Below, one piece after another: positions 52,854 through 61,066 of a stretch of 64,000 bases of DNA (its first letter is position 1; every line of letters starts with the position of its first letter). The stretch spans positions 868,001 to 932,000 of the forward strand of contig NZ_JAAVTX010000001.1 in assembly GCF_012163145.1 (NCBI RefSeq). The letters are read 5' to 3'. This DNA comes from Falsiroseomonas frigidaquae. GTDB lineage: Bacteria; Pseudomonadota; Alphaproteobacteria; Acetobacterales; Acetobacteraceae. A program made the translations under genes and the position numbers. The notes beneath the pieces are model-generated. The model was not told where the DNA came from. It did no database searches and saw nothing but the letters and a program-made list of their open reading frames with translations.

Positions 52854-53325
52854 GACGCACCCGGCCGAGCCGGGACCGCCGCTGGAGGAGCGGCCCTTCG
52901 TCGAAATCTGGACCGATGGCGGCTGCAAGCCGAACCCGGGACCCGGCGGCTGGGCGGCCATCCTGCGCTCCGGCGGCACGGAGAAGGAACTGACCGGCGC
53001 CGACGCCGAGACCACCAACAACCGCATGGAACTGACCGCCGCCTGCGCCGCGCTGGAGGCCTTGAAGAAGCCCTGCCGCGTGGTGCTGCACACGGACAGC
53101 GAATATGTCCGCAACGGCATGGAGCGCTGGATCAAGGGCTGGGTGCGGAACAACTGGCGCAACGCGGCCAAGCAGCCGGTGGCCAACTACCCGCTCTGGC
53201 AACGCCTGCTGACGGCGGCGAAGCCGCATGAGGTGGAGTGGCGCTGGGTGCGCGGCCATGCGGGCGATGTGATGAACGAACGCGCGGATGTCCTGGCAAC
53301 CCAGGCGCGGCAGGGGCTGGGGTAG
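52837..53325 (+). CDS. rnhA: Ribonuclease HI
   Basis: This 162-aa nuclease cleaves RNA in RNA/DNA hybrids. The four catalytic acidic residues lie in '[12 protein letters not shown]', 'NNRMELTA', 'LHTDSEYV' and 'NERADVLA'. It starts with GTG at 52837, inside the end of thrB, implying coupling. The 20-residue tail before the first strand is common in alphaproteobacteria. Confidence 0.95.
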   Translation: MPSVLETHPAEPGPPLEERPFVEIWTDGGCKPNPGPGGWAAILRSGGTEKELTGADAETTNNRMELTAACAALEALKKPCRVVLHTDSEYVRNGMERWIKGWVRNNWRNAAKQPVANYPLWQRLLTAAKPHEVEWRWVRGHAGDVMNERADVLATQARQGLG

Positions 53326-53335
53326 AGCATTTCAA

Positions 53336-53373
53336 GCCTTGCGGCTTCGCAAGGCAACCCGGAAGCGGGGTTT
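53336..53373 (+). terminator. Two consecutive hairpins after rnhA
   Basis: GCCTTGCG-GCTT-CGCAAGGC (53336-53355) is a perfect 8-bp stem with a tight 4-base loop. AACCC...GGGTT with TT follows (53356-53373). Ten bases after the rnhA stop, these likely end the ispH-thrB-rnhA transcript. The preceding TAGAGCATTTC resembles short intergenic repeats seen in alphaproteobacteria. Confidence 0.6.
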
Positions 53374-53402
53374 CGGCGCACGCCCCAAAGGGAGATGTCG
53401 GC

Positions 53403-54662
53403 ATGACATTCGATGCGACGCTGGCTGGGATCGCGAAGCAGGCCTGGGACGTCATGGAGGAGATCGGCCACCTCACCGGCACGAAGCAGGCGGGCATCAC
53501 GCGCCCCTGCTACGGCGAGGGCGAGCAGCTTGCCGCGGAACGGGTGACGGCCTTCGCCCGCGACCTCGGGCTGGCGCTGCAGCCGGACCGCTACGGCAAT
53601 CTGCATGTCATCGTGCCGGGCTCGGATCCGCAGGCCAGGGCCATCATGACCGGGTCGCACCTGGATTCGGTTCCCGGCGGCGGCAATTACGATGGGCTGG
53701 CCGGCGTCATGGCCGGGCTGGCGGTTGCCGCGGCGGCGCTGCGGAGCGGCGGGCATCGGCGCGGCATCCATGCCGTCGCGATGCGCGGCGAGGAAAGCCC
53801 GTGGTTCGGCACCGCCTATGTCGGCAGCCGGCTGATGCTCGGCCATTCGACGCTGGCGGAGATCAGCGGCCTGCGCCGCATCGACAGCGGCCGGACGCTG
53901 CAGGACCATCTCGATGACCTCGGCCTGGCCGATGCGCCGGAGATGCCGATCTCGCGCGATACGGTGGCCGGCTTCCTGGAACTGCATATCGAGCAGGGGC
54001 CGCTGCTGACTGCCGCCGCGTTGCCGGTCGGCATCGCCACCGATATCCGCGGCAACATCCGCTACCCGGAAGCCCGCTGCCTTGGCGAGTACGGCCATTC
54101 CGCCGCCCTGCCGCGCGCCTTCCGCCACGACGCGGTGCTGGCGGTGGCCGAGCTTGCCCTCGCCTTCGAACGGTTCTGGGAGGAGACGGAGCAGCGCGAT
54201 CCCTCCTGCGTCTTCACCATGGGCAAGTTCGGCACCGACCCGGCCACGCACGCCATGACCAAGGTCCCCGGCGAGGTCCGCTTCAGCTTCAATGTCGGCT
54301 CGATCCGGGAGGATGTGATCGCCGAGGCCGATGCGCTGCTGGCCCGCCTGCTCGACAGCATCGCCCAGCGCCGCGGGGTGCGGTTCGAGATGGGGCCGCG
54401 CTTCGGTTCCATGCCGTCCCACCTCGATGCCGCCCTGGTTGCGGCCGTGGAGGGGGCGGCCGGGGCGCTCGGAATCGGCTGCACGCACCTCGCCACCGTC
54501 GGGCATGACGCGGCGATGTTCCACCAGGCGGGCATCCCGGCCTCGGTGATCCTGGTCCGCAATGCGAATGGCAGCCACAACCCGGCGGAGAGCATGACGG
54601 AAGCCGATTTCGTGCGCGGGGCCCGGGTGCTGGGCGGGGCGGCCCTCCGCGCGGCGGCTTAG
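53403..54662 (+). CDS. Zn-dependent N-carbamoyl-L-amino-acid / allantoate amidohydrolase-like enzyme
   Basis: This 419-aa M20-type hydrolase is of the AmaB/HyuC/AllC branch. 'GSHLDSVPGGGNYDGLAGV' carries the first metal ligands, 'RGEESPWFG' the bridging Glu pair, and 'FLELHIEQGPLL' is diagnostic; 'GHDAAMFH' closes the metal site. These enzymes split carbamoyl or ureido groups from amino acids. It is not beside the HyuA/B genes (6654-10090). Start at 53403, with GGGAGA upstream. Confidence 0.9.
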   Translation: MTFDATLAGIAKQAWDVMEEIGHLTGTKQAGITRPCYGEGEQLAAERVTAFARDLGLALQPDRYGNLHVIVPGSDPQARAIMTGSHLDSVPGGGNYDGLAGVMAGLAVAAAALRSGGHRRGIHAVAMRGEESPWFGTAYVGSRLMLGHSTLAEISGLRRIDSGRTLQDHLDDLGLADAPEMPISRDTVAGFLELHIEQGPLLTAAALPVGIATDIRGNIRYPEARCLGEYGHSAALPRAFRHDAVLAVAELALAFERFWEETEQRDPSCVFTMGKFGTDPATHAMTKVPGEVRFSFNVGSIREDVIAEADALLARLLDSIAQRRGVRFEMGPRFGSMPSHLDAALVAAVEGAAGALGIGCTHLATVGHDAAMFHQAGIPASVILVRNANGSHNPAESMTEADFVRGARVLGGAALRAAA

Positions 54663-54693
54663 CCGGACACGCGCCGCGGCTTACACCAAATCC

Positions 54694-55491
54694 TCATTCC
54701 GGGCGCTTCGTCCTGCGCCGGTGCAGCGAGAGGGAAACAGGAGCGCGGACCTCCGCGTTGCGCCCGGCCCTGCCGATGGCGGCGAGCCGCTCGGCGGCGG
54801 TGTCGTCGCCCTCGAAGCGCACCTTCGACTGGATGAAGCGCGTCGCCTCCTCGATCTCGCGCCGCAGCAAGGCCGCGGCAGCCTCCCCGGCGCCGCGGCG
54901 CAGCGCGTCGAGCATCGCCGCGTGGTTGTGCCGCAGGCCGCCCGATGCGGCGACGAGAGCGCCCACGGACCGGAATAGCGGCCCGCGTCGCAGCCACAGG
55001 GTCTCGATCAGGCCCAGCAGCAGCGGGGCCTGCGCGGCGCGGTAGATCCGGAACAGGAAGTCGCGATCCGCCGCCTGGGCGGCATCGGCATCGGCCGCCT
55101 CCCGCGCCGCGTCATGCGCGGCCACCAATCCGGCCAGCTCCGCCAGATCGGCTTCGGGAAGGTGGGCCGCGGCCAGCCGTACCGCCAGCGGCTCCAGTTC
55201 CGCCCGCACCGCGCTGAGTTCGGCGAAGCCAGCCCGGGTCAGCCGCGGCACCACGGCGGTGCCGGAGGGCAGCATGTCCAGCGCCTGCTCCGCGGCCAGG
55301 CGCCGTAGCGCCGTGCGCGCCGGCATGGCGCTGACGCCGAGCGATGCCGCCACCCCACGGATGGACAGCCGGTCCCCGGGCAGAACCGCGCCGCTGACCA
55401 GCGCCTCCCGCAGCCGGCGATAGGTCATCTCCTCCAGGGGCAGCCCTTGCTCCTCCGGCGACGGCAAAAATGCGATAGCGCTTCCTGACAT
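54694..55491 (-). CDS. GntR-family regulator (FCD type)
   Basis: This 265-aa regulator has an N-terminal winged helix ('TYRRLREALVSGAVLPGDRLS', with recognition helix near 'SAMPARTALRRLAAE') and a C-terminal all-helical FCD ligand domain. Such proteins usually sense organic acids or amino acids and repress a neighbouring operon. It is divergent from the aminotransferase-SBP-phosphotriesterase unit. A perfect palindrome sits 1 bp before its ATG. Confidence 0.9.
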   Translation of the reverse strand: MSGSAIAFLPSPEEQGLPLEEMTYRRLREALVSGAVLPGDRLSIRGVAASLGVSAMPARTALRRLAAEQALDMLPSGTAVVPRLTRAGFAELSAVRAELEPLAVRLAAAHLPEADLAELAGLVAAHDAAREAADADAAQAADRDFLFRIYRAAQAPLLLGLIETLWLRRGPLFRSVGALVAASGGLRHNHAAMLDALRRGAGEAAAALLRREIEEATRFIQSKVRFEGDDTAAERLAAIGRAGRNAEVRAPVSLSLHRRRTKRPE

Positions 55492-55492
55492 T

Positions 55493-55504
55493 ATGTGATC
55501 ACAT
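55493..55504. promoter_or_regulatory. Probable GntR operator
   Basis: ATGTGATCACAT is a perfect 12-bp palindrome resembling the GntR/FadR TGTnnnACA core. It lies directly before the GntR start codon and about 125 bp before the aminotransferase start, fitting autoregulation and shared control of the divergent operon. Confidence 0.6.
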
Positions 55505-55629
55505 TTCCACCGTTTCTGGCACCGCCGGTTGGTCTTTTGGCGTCATCACGTTGATGTCGGCTGGAAGTGGCCAAGCGGCAAGAGCGTTCCTTGCAAGCCG
55601 TTGGAGTCCCCGATGCCCATTTCCGCCCG

Positions 55630-56961
55630 ATGCCGGAGCCTGCGCCCGTGAGCGCCGCCGTGAAGCTTCGCAACAGCGACCTCGCCTCGGCAGTCGCGGA
55701 GGCGCGCGAAGCCTATGTCGCCGCGCATCCCGCCAGCCAGGCCCTGCATGAGCGCGCCCGCCAGGTCATGCCCGGCGGCAACACCCGCAGCGTGCTGATG
55801 TATTCGCCCTTCCCGACCGCCATGGAGAAGGGCGAGGGCTGCCATCTGCGGGACGTCGATGGCCGCGACTACCTGGACCTGTGCGGCGAATACACCGCGG
55901 GGCTGTTCGGCCATTCCGAACAGCGCATCCATGATGCGGTGCGCGAGGCGCTCGGGCGGGGCCTCAACCTTGCGGCGGTCGGCGCGGCGGAAACCTCGCT
56001 GGCCGGCCTGATCTGCGGCCGCTTTCCCTCGGTCGAGCTGGTCCGCTTCACCAATAGCGGCACCGAGGCGAACCTGATGGCGCTGACCGCCGCGCGCGCC
56101 TTCACCGGCCGCGATGCGGTGCTCGCCTTCCGCGGCGGCTACCATGGCGGCGTGCTGCTGTTCCCGCTCTCCGGCACCAACCCGGCCACCGTGCCCTTCC
56201 CCTTCGTGATGGCCGACTACAACGACGTGGAAGGCACCGTCGCGCTGATCCGCGAGCACGCGGACCGGCTGGCCGCGGTGATCATCGAGCCGATGCTGGG
56301 CAGCGGCGGCTGCATTCCGGCGCGGCCCGATTTCCTCGCCGCGCTGCGCCAGGCGACGACGGAAGCGGGCATCGTGCTGATCTTCGACGAGGTGATGACC
56401 TCGCGCATGAGCGGCGGCGGCATGCAGGCCCGGCTGGGCATCACGCCCGACCTGACCACGCTGGGCAAGTACATGGCCGGCGGCATGTCCTTCGGCGCCT
56501 TCGGCGGCAGCGCCGACATCATGGGGCTGTTCGATGGCCGCATCGCCCATGCCGGCACCTTCAACAACAACGTCTTGTCGATGGCCGCCGGCAATGTCGC
56601 ACTCGGCAAGATCTTCACCCCTGAAGTCGCGGAGACGCTGTTCGCCCGCGGCGAGGCGATGCGCGCGCGGCTGAACGGCATCCTCACCGGCATGGGCACG
56701 ACGATGCATTTCTCCGGCATCGGCTCGATGGCCACAGCGCAGTTCCGCGCCGGCCCGATCGAGCGCCCCGAACCACCGACGGCGGAGGAGGAAGCGCTGC
56801 GCGAGCTGTTCTTCTTCGACATACTCGCCAGCGGCATCTACCTCGCGCGGCGCGGCATGATCGCGCTCAGCCTGCCGGTCGGCGAGGCGGAGCTCGACCG
56901 GCTCGCCGCCGCCGTGGCCGATTTCGCCGAGGCCCGCGCCGCCCTGCTGCCGCGCGCCTGA
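55630..56961 (+). CDS. Class III aminotransferase (glutamate-1-semialdehyde aminomutase-like)
   Basis: This 443-aa fold-type I PLP enzyme has 'PGGNTRSVLMYSPFP', 'RFTNSGTEANLMALTAAR' and 'LIFDEVMTSRMSGGG'. The PLP lysine lies in 'TLGKYMAGG'. Its catabolic setting and lack of heme genes argue against being HemL. It may transaminate a beta-, gamma- or D-amino acid. ATG 55630 is used; GTG 55648 has a better-placed GGAG and is nearly as likely. Confidence 0.88.
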   Translation: MPEPAPVSAAVKLRNSDLASAVAEAREAYVAAHPASQALHERARQVMPGGNTRSVLMYSPFPTAMEKGEGCHLRDVDGRDYLDLCGEYTAGLFGHSEQRIHDAVREALGRGLNLAAVGAAETSLAGLICGRFPSVELVRFTNSGTEANLMALTAARAFTGRDAVLAFRGGYHGGVLLFPLSGTNPATVPFPFVMADYNDVEGTVALIREHADRLAAVIIEPMLGSGGCIPARPDFLAALRQATTEAGIVLIFDEVMTSRMSGGGMQARLGITPDLTTLGKYMAGGMSFGAFGGSADIMGLFDGRIAHAGTFNNNVLSMAAGNVALGKIFTPEVAETLFARGEAMRARLNGILTGMGTTMHFSGIGSMATAQFRAGPIERPEPPTAEEEALRELFFFDILASGIYLARRGMIALSLPVGEAELDRLAAAVADFAEARAALLPRA

Positions 56962-56993
56962 ACCCCCCCTTTTCCAGACGAGGAGACCCGCCC

Positions 56994-58583
56994 ATGGATC
57001 GACGCCGATTCCTCGCCACATCCGCCGGACTGGTCGCAGCGGGCGCGGCGCCCGCGCGTGCCCAGCGCAACGACCGTCGCGTGCTGCGCTTCGTGCCGCA
57101 GGCCAATCTGACGGCGCTGGACCCCGTCTGGACGACGGCGGCGGTGACCTCCGTGCATGGCTACACGGTGTTCGATACGCTGTACGGCACCGACGATTCC
57201 GGCCGCATCCGCCCGCAGATGGCCGAGGGACACAGCGTTTCCGATGACGGCCTGACCTGGACCATCCGCCTGCGCGAAGGGCTGCGCTGGCATGACGGGG
57301 AACGCGTGCTGGCACGCGATTGCGTCGCCAGCCTGCAGCGCTGGAGCCGGCGCGACGTCTTCGGCCAATCCCTCGCCGCCGCCGTTGAGGAATGGGGCAC
57401 GACGGATGACCGCACGCTGCGGATCCGCCTCAAGACCCCCTTCCCGATGCTGCTCTCGGCCATCGGCAAGACGGCGTCCAACATGCCGCTGATGATGCCG
57501 GAGCGGCTGGCGCGCACCGATCCCTTCCGCCAGGTGACGGAGATGGTGGGCTCCGGCCCCTATCGCTTCCTGCAGGATGAATACGTCTCCGGCAGCCGGG
57601 TCGCCTATGCGAAGTTCGATGGCTATGTGCCGCGGCAGGAGCCGGCCGAGAACACCGCCGGCGGCAAGGTGGCGCATTTCGAGCGCATCGAGTGGCACGT
57701 GCTGCCGGACAGCGCCACCGCCGCGGCTGCGTTGCAGGCGGGCGAGGTGGATTGGTGGGACCAGGTGAACCCGGATCTCACGCCCCTGCTCCGGCGCAGC
57801 CGCAACCTGCGCGTCGCGGTGAACGATCCGGCCGGCTACATCGGCACGCTGCGCTTCAACCACCTGCATGCGCCGTTCGACAAGGCGGCGGTGCGCCGGG
57901 CGATTCTCTACGCGGCGAAGCAGGATGACTATCTGCGCGCGATCACCGGCAACGACCCCGAGATCTTCAGCGAGTGCCATTCCATGTGGCCCTGCGGCAC
58001 GCCCTATGGCCGCGAGACCATCCCGCCCGAGCTGCTCGGCAAGCCGGCGGACATGGACCGCGCCAAGCAGATGCTGCGCGATGGCGGCTACAACGGCGAG
58101 AAGGTCGTCATCATCAACCCGAGCGACCTGCCGAGCATCGCGCCCTTCGGCCTGGTGACGGCGGACCTGCTGAGCCGGCTCGGCATGAATGTCGAGCTGA
58201 TCGAGACCGATTGGGGTTCGGTCGTGCAGCGCCGCGTCAGCAAGGAGCCGATCGATCGCGGCGGCTGGTCCATCTTCCATACCTGGTGGCCGAGCCCGTC
58301 GATCCTCAACCCCGCCACCAGCCCGATCCTGCGCGGCCAGGGCGAGCGCGGCTGGTTCGGCTGGTACAGCAATCCCCGGGTCGAGGAGCTTGCGGCACAG
58401 TGGCTGCAGGCGCCGACCGAAGCGGAGCAGGCGCAACTGGCCGAGGAGATCCAGCAGGAATCCTTCCGCGAAGTTCCGGTGGTGCCGCTCGGCCGCTACT
58501 TCATCCGCACCGCCTACGACGCAAGGTTGACCGGCTTCCTGAAAAGCGCCTCCAGCTATCCCTGGAACGTCCGCTGGGCCTGA
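56994..58583 (+). CDS. ABC transporter substrate-binding protein, family 5
   Basis: This 529-aa periplasmic receptor has a twin-arginine-like signal (MDRRRFLATSAGLVAAG, cleaved after ARAQ), suggesting Tat export. Family features include 'GLRWHDGERVLARDCVASLQRW'-type first-lobe sequence (about residues 90-115). Peptides, opines or sugars are known ligands. No permease or ATPase genes accompany it, so it is an orphan here. GAGGAG lies 9 bases before the ATG. Confidence 0.92.
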   Translation: MDRRRFLATSAGLVAAGAAPARAQRNDRRVLRFVPQANLTALDPVWTTAAVTSVHGYTVFDTLYGTDDSGRIRPQMAEGHSVSDDGLTWTIRLREGLRWHDGERVLARDCVASLQRWSRRDVFGQSLAAAVEEWGTTDDRTLRIRLKTPFPMLLSAIGKTASNMPLMMPERLARTDPFRQVTEMVGSGPYRFLQDEYVSGSRVAYAKFDGYVPRQEPAENTAGGKVAHFERIEWHVLPDSATAAAALQAGEVDWWDQVNPDLTPLLRRSRNLRVAVNDPAGYIGTLRFNHLHAPFDKAAVRRAILYAAKQDDYLRAITGNDPEIFSECHSMWPCGTPYGRETIPPELLGKPADMDRAKQMLRDGGYNGEKVVIINPSDLPSIAPFGLVTADLLSRLGMNVELIETDWGSVVQRRVSKEPIDRGGWSIFHTWWPSPSILNPATSPILRGQGERGWFGWYSNPRVEELAAQWLQAPTEAEQAQLAEEIQQESFREVPVVPLGRYFIRTAYDARLTGFLKSASSYPWNVRWA

Positions 58584-58585
58584 TG

Positions 58586-58645
58586 CCGATGCCATCACAC
58601 CCGATGCCGTCACACCCGATGCCGTCACACCCGATGCCATCACAC
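58586..58645. repeat. Four tandem 15-bp repeats between two genes
   Basis: CCGATGCCATCACAC / CCGATGCCGTCACAC units begin at 58586, 58601, 58616 and 58631. The array begins 2 bp after the solute-binding stop (58581-58583) and ends exactly at the ribosome-binding site (AAGGAGAG) of the next gene. Confidence 0.92.
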
Positions 58646-58659
58646 AAGGAGAGAGATGC

Positions 58660-59700
58660 ATGCGCCTGACGCGCGACGAGATGCGGGGCAAGGCCCAGAC
58701 GGTGCTCGGCCTTGTCGATCCGGCCGAGCTCGGCCCGACCTTGATGCATGAGCATCTGATCTGGAACATCACCCACCCCAGCCAGCGCCGGCCAGATGTC
58801 AGCGGCGGGCCGCAGCCCGGGCAGTACTGGGACCTGCTCAACAGCCACGTCGGGGATATCCGCAACACCACCCAGAAGGACCGCGACGTCGCCGCGCGCG
58901 CGACGCAGGAAATGGTGGATGCCGGCGGCAAGACGGTGGTGGAGCTGACAATCGGCGGGCTGGAGCCCGACCCGGAAGGCCTGGCGCAGGTGGCGCGGCA
59001 GACCGGCGCGCATATCGTCATGGGCTGCGGGCACTATGTGCATTCCTACCAGGACCCGGCGAACCACGACCGCAGCATCGACAGCTTCGCGAAGGAGATG
59101 GTGGATCAGGTCCAGCAGGGCGCCTGGGGTACGGATGTGCGGGCCGGCATCGTCGGCGAGATCGGCTGCGAATGGCCGTGGACGGACCTCGAGAAGCGCG
59201 TGCTGGCCGGTGCCGTCATCGCACAGCAGGAAACCGGCGCGTCGCTCACCATCCATCCGGCGCGGCACGAGGACCATCCCTCGATGCTGGTGGAGTTCCT
59301 GCGCGAGCACGGCGCGGACATGTCGCGCACCATCATCGACCACATCGACCGCACCATCTTCGACGATGACCGGCTGTTCCGCCTGGCCGATGCCGGGGTG
59401 ATCCTGGAATGGGACCTGTTCGGGCAGGAGAACACCTACTACGCGCATTCCGACATCGACATGCCGAATGACGGCATGCGGCTGCGCACCATCCGCCGGG
59501 TGATCGATCGCGGCCATCTCGACCAGGTCGTGATCAGCCACGACATCTGCCACACCATCCAGTTCAGCGAATGGGGCGGGCACGGCTATGCCCATATCCA
59601 GAACAAGGTGCTGCCGCACATGCGGAAGCGCGGCTGGAAGGAATCCGAGATCGAGGCGATCATGGTCGGCAACCCCCGCAGGCTGCTGACCTTCATCTGA
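58660..59700 (+). CDS. Phosphotriesterase-family metal-dependent hydrolase
   Basis: This 346-aa TIM-barrel protein of the amidohydrolase superfamily has 'TLMHEHLIWN' with the HxH pair and later 'GEIGCEW', where a Glu takes the place of the carboxylated Lys of classic phosphotriesterase. 'TIHPARH', 'IIDHIDR' and 'ISHDICH' supply the remaining His and Asp ligands. Lactonases and esterases are typical. It follows the solute-binding gene in the same operon. Confidence 0.88.
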   Translation: MRLTRDEMRGKAQTVLGLVDPAELGPTLMHEHLIWNITHPSQRRPDVSGGPQPGQYWDLLNSHVGDIRNTTQKDRDVAARATQEMVDAGGKTVVELTIGGLEPDPEGLAQVARQTGAHIVMGCGHYVHSYQDPANHDRSIDSFAKEMVDQVQQGAWGTDVRAGIVGEIGCEWPWTDLEKRVLAGAVIAQQETGASLTIHPARHEDHPSMLVEFLREHGADMSRTIIDHIDRTIFDDDRLFRLADAGVILEWDLFGQENTYYAHSDIDMPNDGMRLRTIRRVIDRGHLDQVVISHDICHTIQFSEWGGHGYAHIQNKVLPHMRKRGWKESEIEAIMVGNPRRLLTFI

Positions 59701-59764
59701 GACCCCGCCTTACCGGGGGCGTGCCTTGCCCGGCCGGGGGACTTCGCCCGGCCCGCGCCAGGCT

Positions 59765-60367
59765 TCAGCCGCGTTCGCCAGCCCGCGCCGGCGGACCGCC
59801 CTGCGGAAGCCGCAGCCCGTCCATGAAGACATCGAGCAGGCGCATCACCTGCGCCTGCCAGTCCGGTCCATCCTGCAGGTAGCACAGCCCGACGACGGCC
59901 CGCAGCAGGTCCTCCGGGCCGATGTCGCGCCGGATCTCGCCGGCCTCGGCCGCCGGGCCCAGCAGCATCCCGATCGCCTCATGCAGCTTGCCACTGGTGT
60001 AGGCCATCAGCTCCGGCGGCTTGTGCGCGGCCAGTGCGAGCGCCGCGGCCATGCCCTTCTTGGTCGCGACGAACTCCACCAGCGCCTGCGACCAGCGGCG
60101 CAGGCCGGGCAGGTCCGGGCTGAGCTGCCGGGCGAGCTCCGCTAGCTGCTCCACCTCGCGCCGAAAGACCGCCTCATACAGCGCCTCCCGCGTCGGGAAG
60201 TGGCGATAGAGCGTGCCGATGCCGACGCCGGCCCGCCGGGCCACGGTTTCCAGCCCGGCCTCCGGGCCGCCCTGGCTGAACACCGCCTTCGCCGCCTCCA
60301 TCACGCGTTCGCGATTCCGGACGGCATCGGCGCGAGGCTTGCGCGGTCGGCTGGGCTCCTCGGTCAT
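59765..60367 (-). CDS. TetR-family transcriptional regulator
   Basis: This 200-aa repressor has an N-terminal helix-turn-helix ('GLETVARRAGVGIGTLYRHFPTREALYEAV', split) and a variable ligand-binding C-domain. It is divergent from the molybdenum hydroxylase operon. Two matching palindromes between the genes are its probable operators. ATG at 60367; the nearest GAGGAG is 13 bases off. Confidence 0.92.
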   Translation of the reverse strand: MTEEPSRPRKPRADAVRNRERVMEAAKAVFSQGGPEAGLETVARRAGVGIGTLYRHFPTREALYEAVFRREVEQLAELARQLSPDLPGLRRWSQALVEFVATKKGMAAALALAAHKPPELMAYTSGKLHEAIGMLLGPAAEAGEIRRDIGPEDLLRAVVGLCYLQDGPDWQAQVMRLLDVFMDGLRLPQGGPPARAGERG

Positions 60368-60392
60368 GGTCGACCCGAATCTCCTCTTTAAA

Positions 60393-60413
60393 AAACGGAG
60401 GCATCCTCCGTTT
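60393..60413. promoter_or_regulatory. TetR operator 1
   Basis: AAACGGAGG-CAT-CCTCCGTTT, a perfect palindrome with 9-bp arms, 26 bp from the TetR ATG. Shares the CGGAGGCAYCCTCCG core with operator 2. Confidence 0.82.
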
Positions 60414-60417
60414 GCTC

Positions 60418-60446
60418 TTGCAAGCGGAGGCACCCTCCGCATATGA
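60418..60446 (+). promoter_or_regulatory. Promoter of the molybdenum hydroxylase operon, with TetR operator 2 in its spacer
   Basis: TTGCAA (60418-60423), exactly 17 bp, then ATATGA (60441-60446). The whole spacer (60424-60440) is the palindrome GCGGAGG-CAC-CCTCCGC. Operator centres are 29 bp apart. A bound repressor would sit between -35 and -10. The -10 match is weak. Confidence 0.65.
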
Positions 60447-60568
60447 CCCCGCGGCAGCAGATCGGATAGGCCCCGCTGCCAAGCCGGGCGACGGATTCCA
60501 ATGCCGTGGCAAGCTAATTCGCCCCGCCCCGCCGGCCTATCCGCAAACGCCCCCATCGGAGGCTCCGC

Positions 60569-61066
60569 ATGAGCTATTTGGTCACGCTCACCATCAACCG
60601 GGTCCCGCGGACCGTCGAGCTGGACGATCCGCGCGTCACCCTGCTGGACCTGCTGCGCGAGCGGCTGGACCTGCCCGGCACCAAGAAGGGCTGCGATCGC
60701 GGCCAGTGCGGTGCCTGCACCATCCTGCTGGATGGCCGCCGCGTGAACGCCTGCCTGGCCCTGGCGATCAGCCATGACGGCGCGGATATCCTGACCATCG
60801 AGGGCCTGGCGGAGGGGCAGGCGCTGCACCCCGTGCAGGCCGCCTTCATCGCGCATGACGCCTTCCAGTGCGGCTTCTGCACCCCCGGCCAGATCATGAG
60901 CGCCATCGGCCTGATCGGCGAAGGCCAGGCCGGCGACGATGCCGAGCGGGTGCGGGAGGGGATGAGCGGCAATCTCTGCCGCTGCGGCGCCTATCGCGGC
61001 ATCACCGAGGCTGTCCTCGAAGCGACGCGGATCATGGCCGACACCACGCAGGAGAAGGCGGCATGA
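60569..61066 (+). CDS. Molybdenum hydroxylase 2Fe-2S subunit (PaoA/YagT-like)
   Basis: This 165-aa electron-transfer subunit of the xanthine oxidase family carries two [2Fe-2S] clusters. Ligands are C42, C47, C50 and C62 (plant-ferredoxin type) and C101, C104, C137 and C139 (helical domain). It has no signal peptide, unlike periplasmic E. coli PaoA, so this enzyme is probably cytoplasmic. GGAGG is 6 bases before the ATG. It overlaps the FAD subunit by 4 bp. Confidence 0.93.
   Translation: MSYLVTLTINRVPRTVELDDPRVTLLDLLRERLDLPGTKKGCDRGQCGACTILLDGRRVNACLALAISHDGADILTIEGLAEGQALHPVQAAFIAHDAFQCGFCTPGQIMSAIGLIGEGQAGDDAERVREGMSGNLCRCGAYRGITEAVLEATRIMADTTQEKAA

Noticed and set aside
55630-56961. HemL (glutamate-1-semialdehyde aminomutase for heme)
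   Set aside because: It sits in a GntR-controlled catabolic unit, and alphaproteobacteria normally make aminolevulinate with HemA from glycine.
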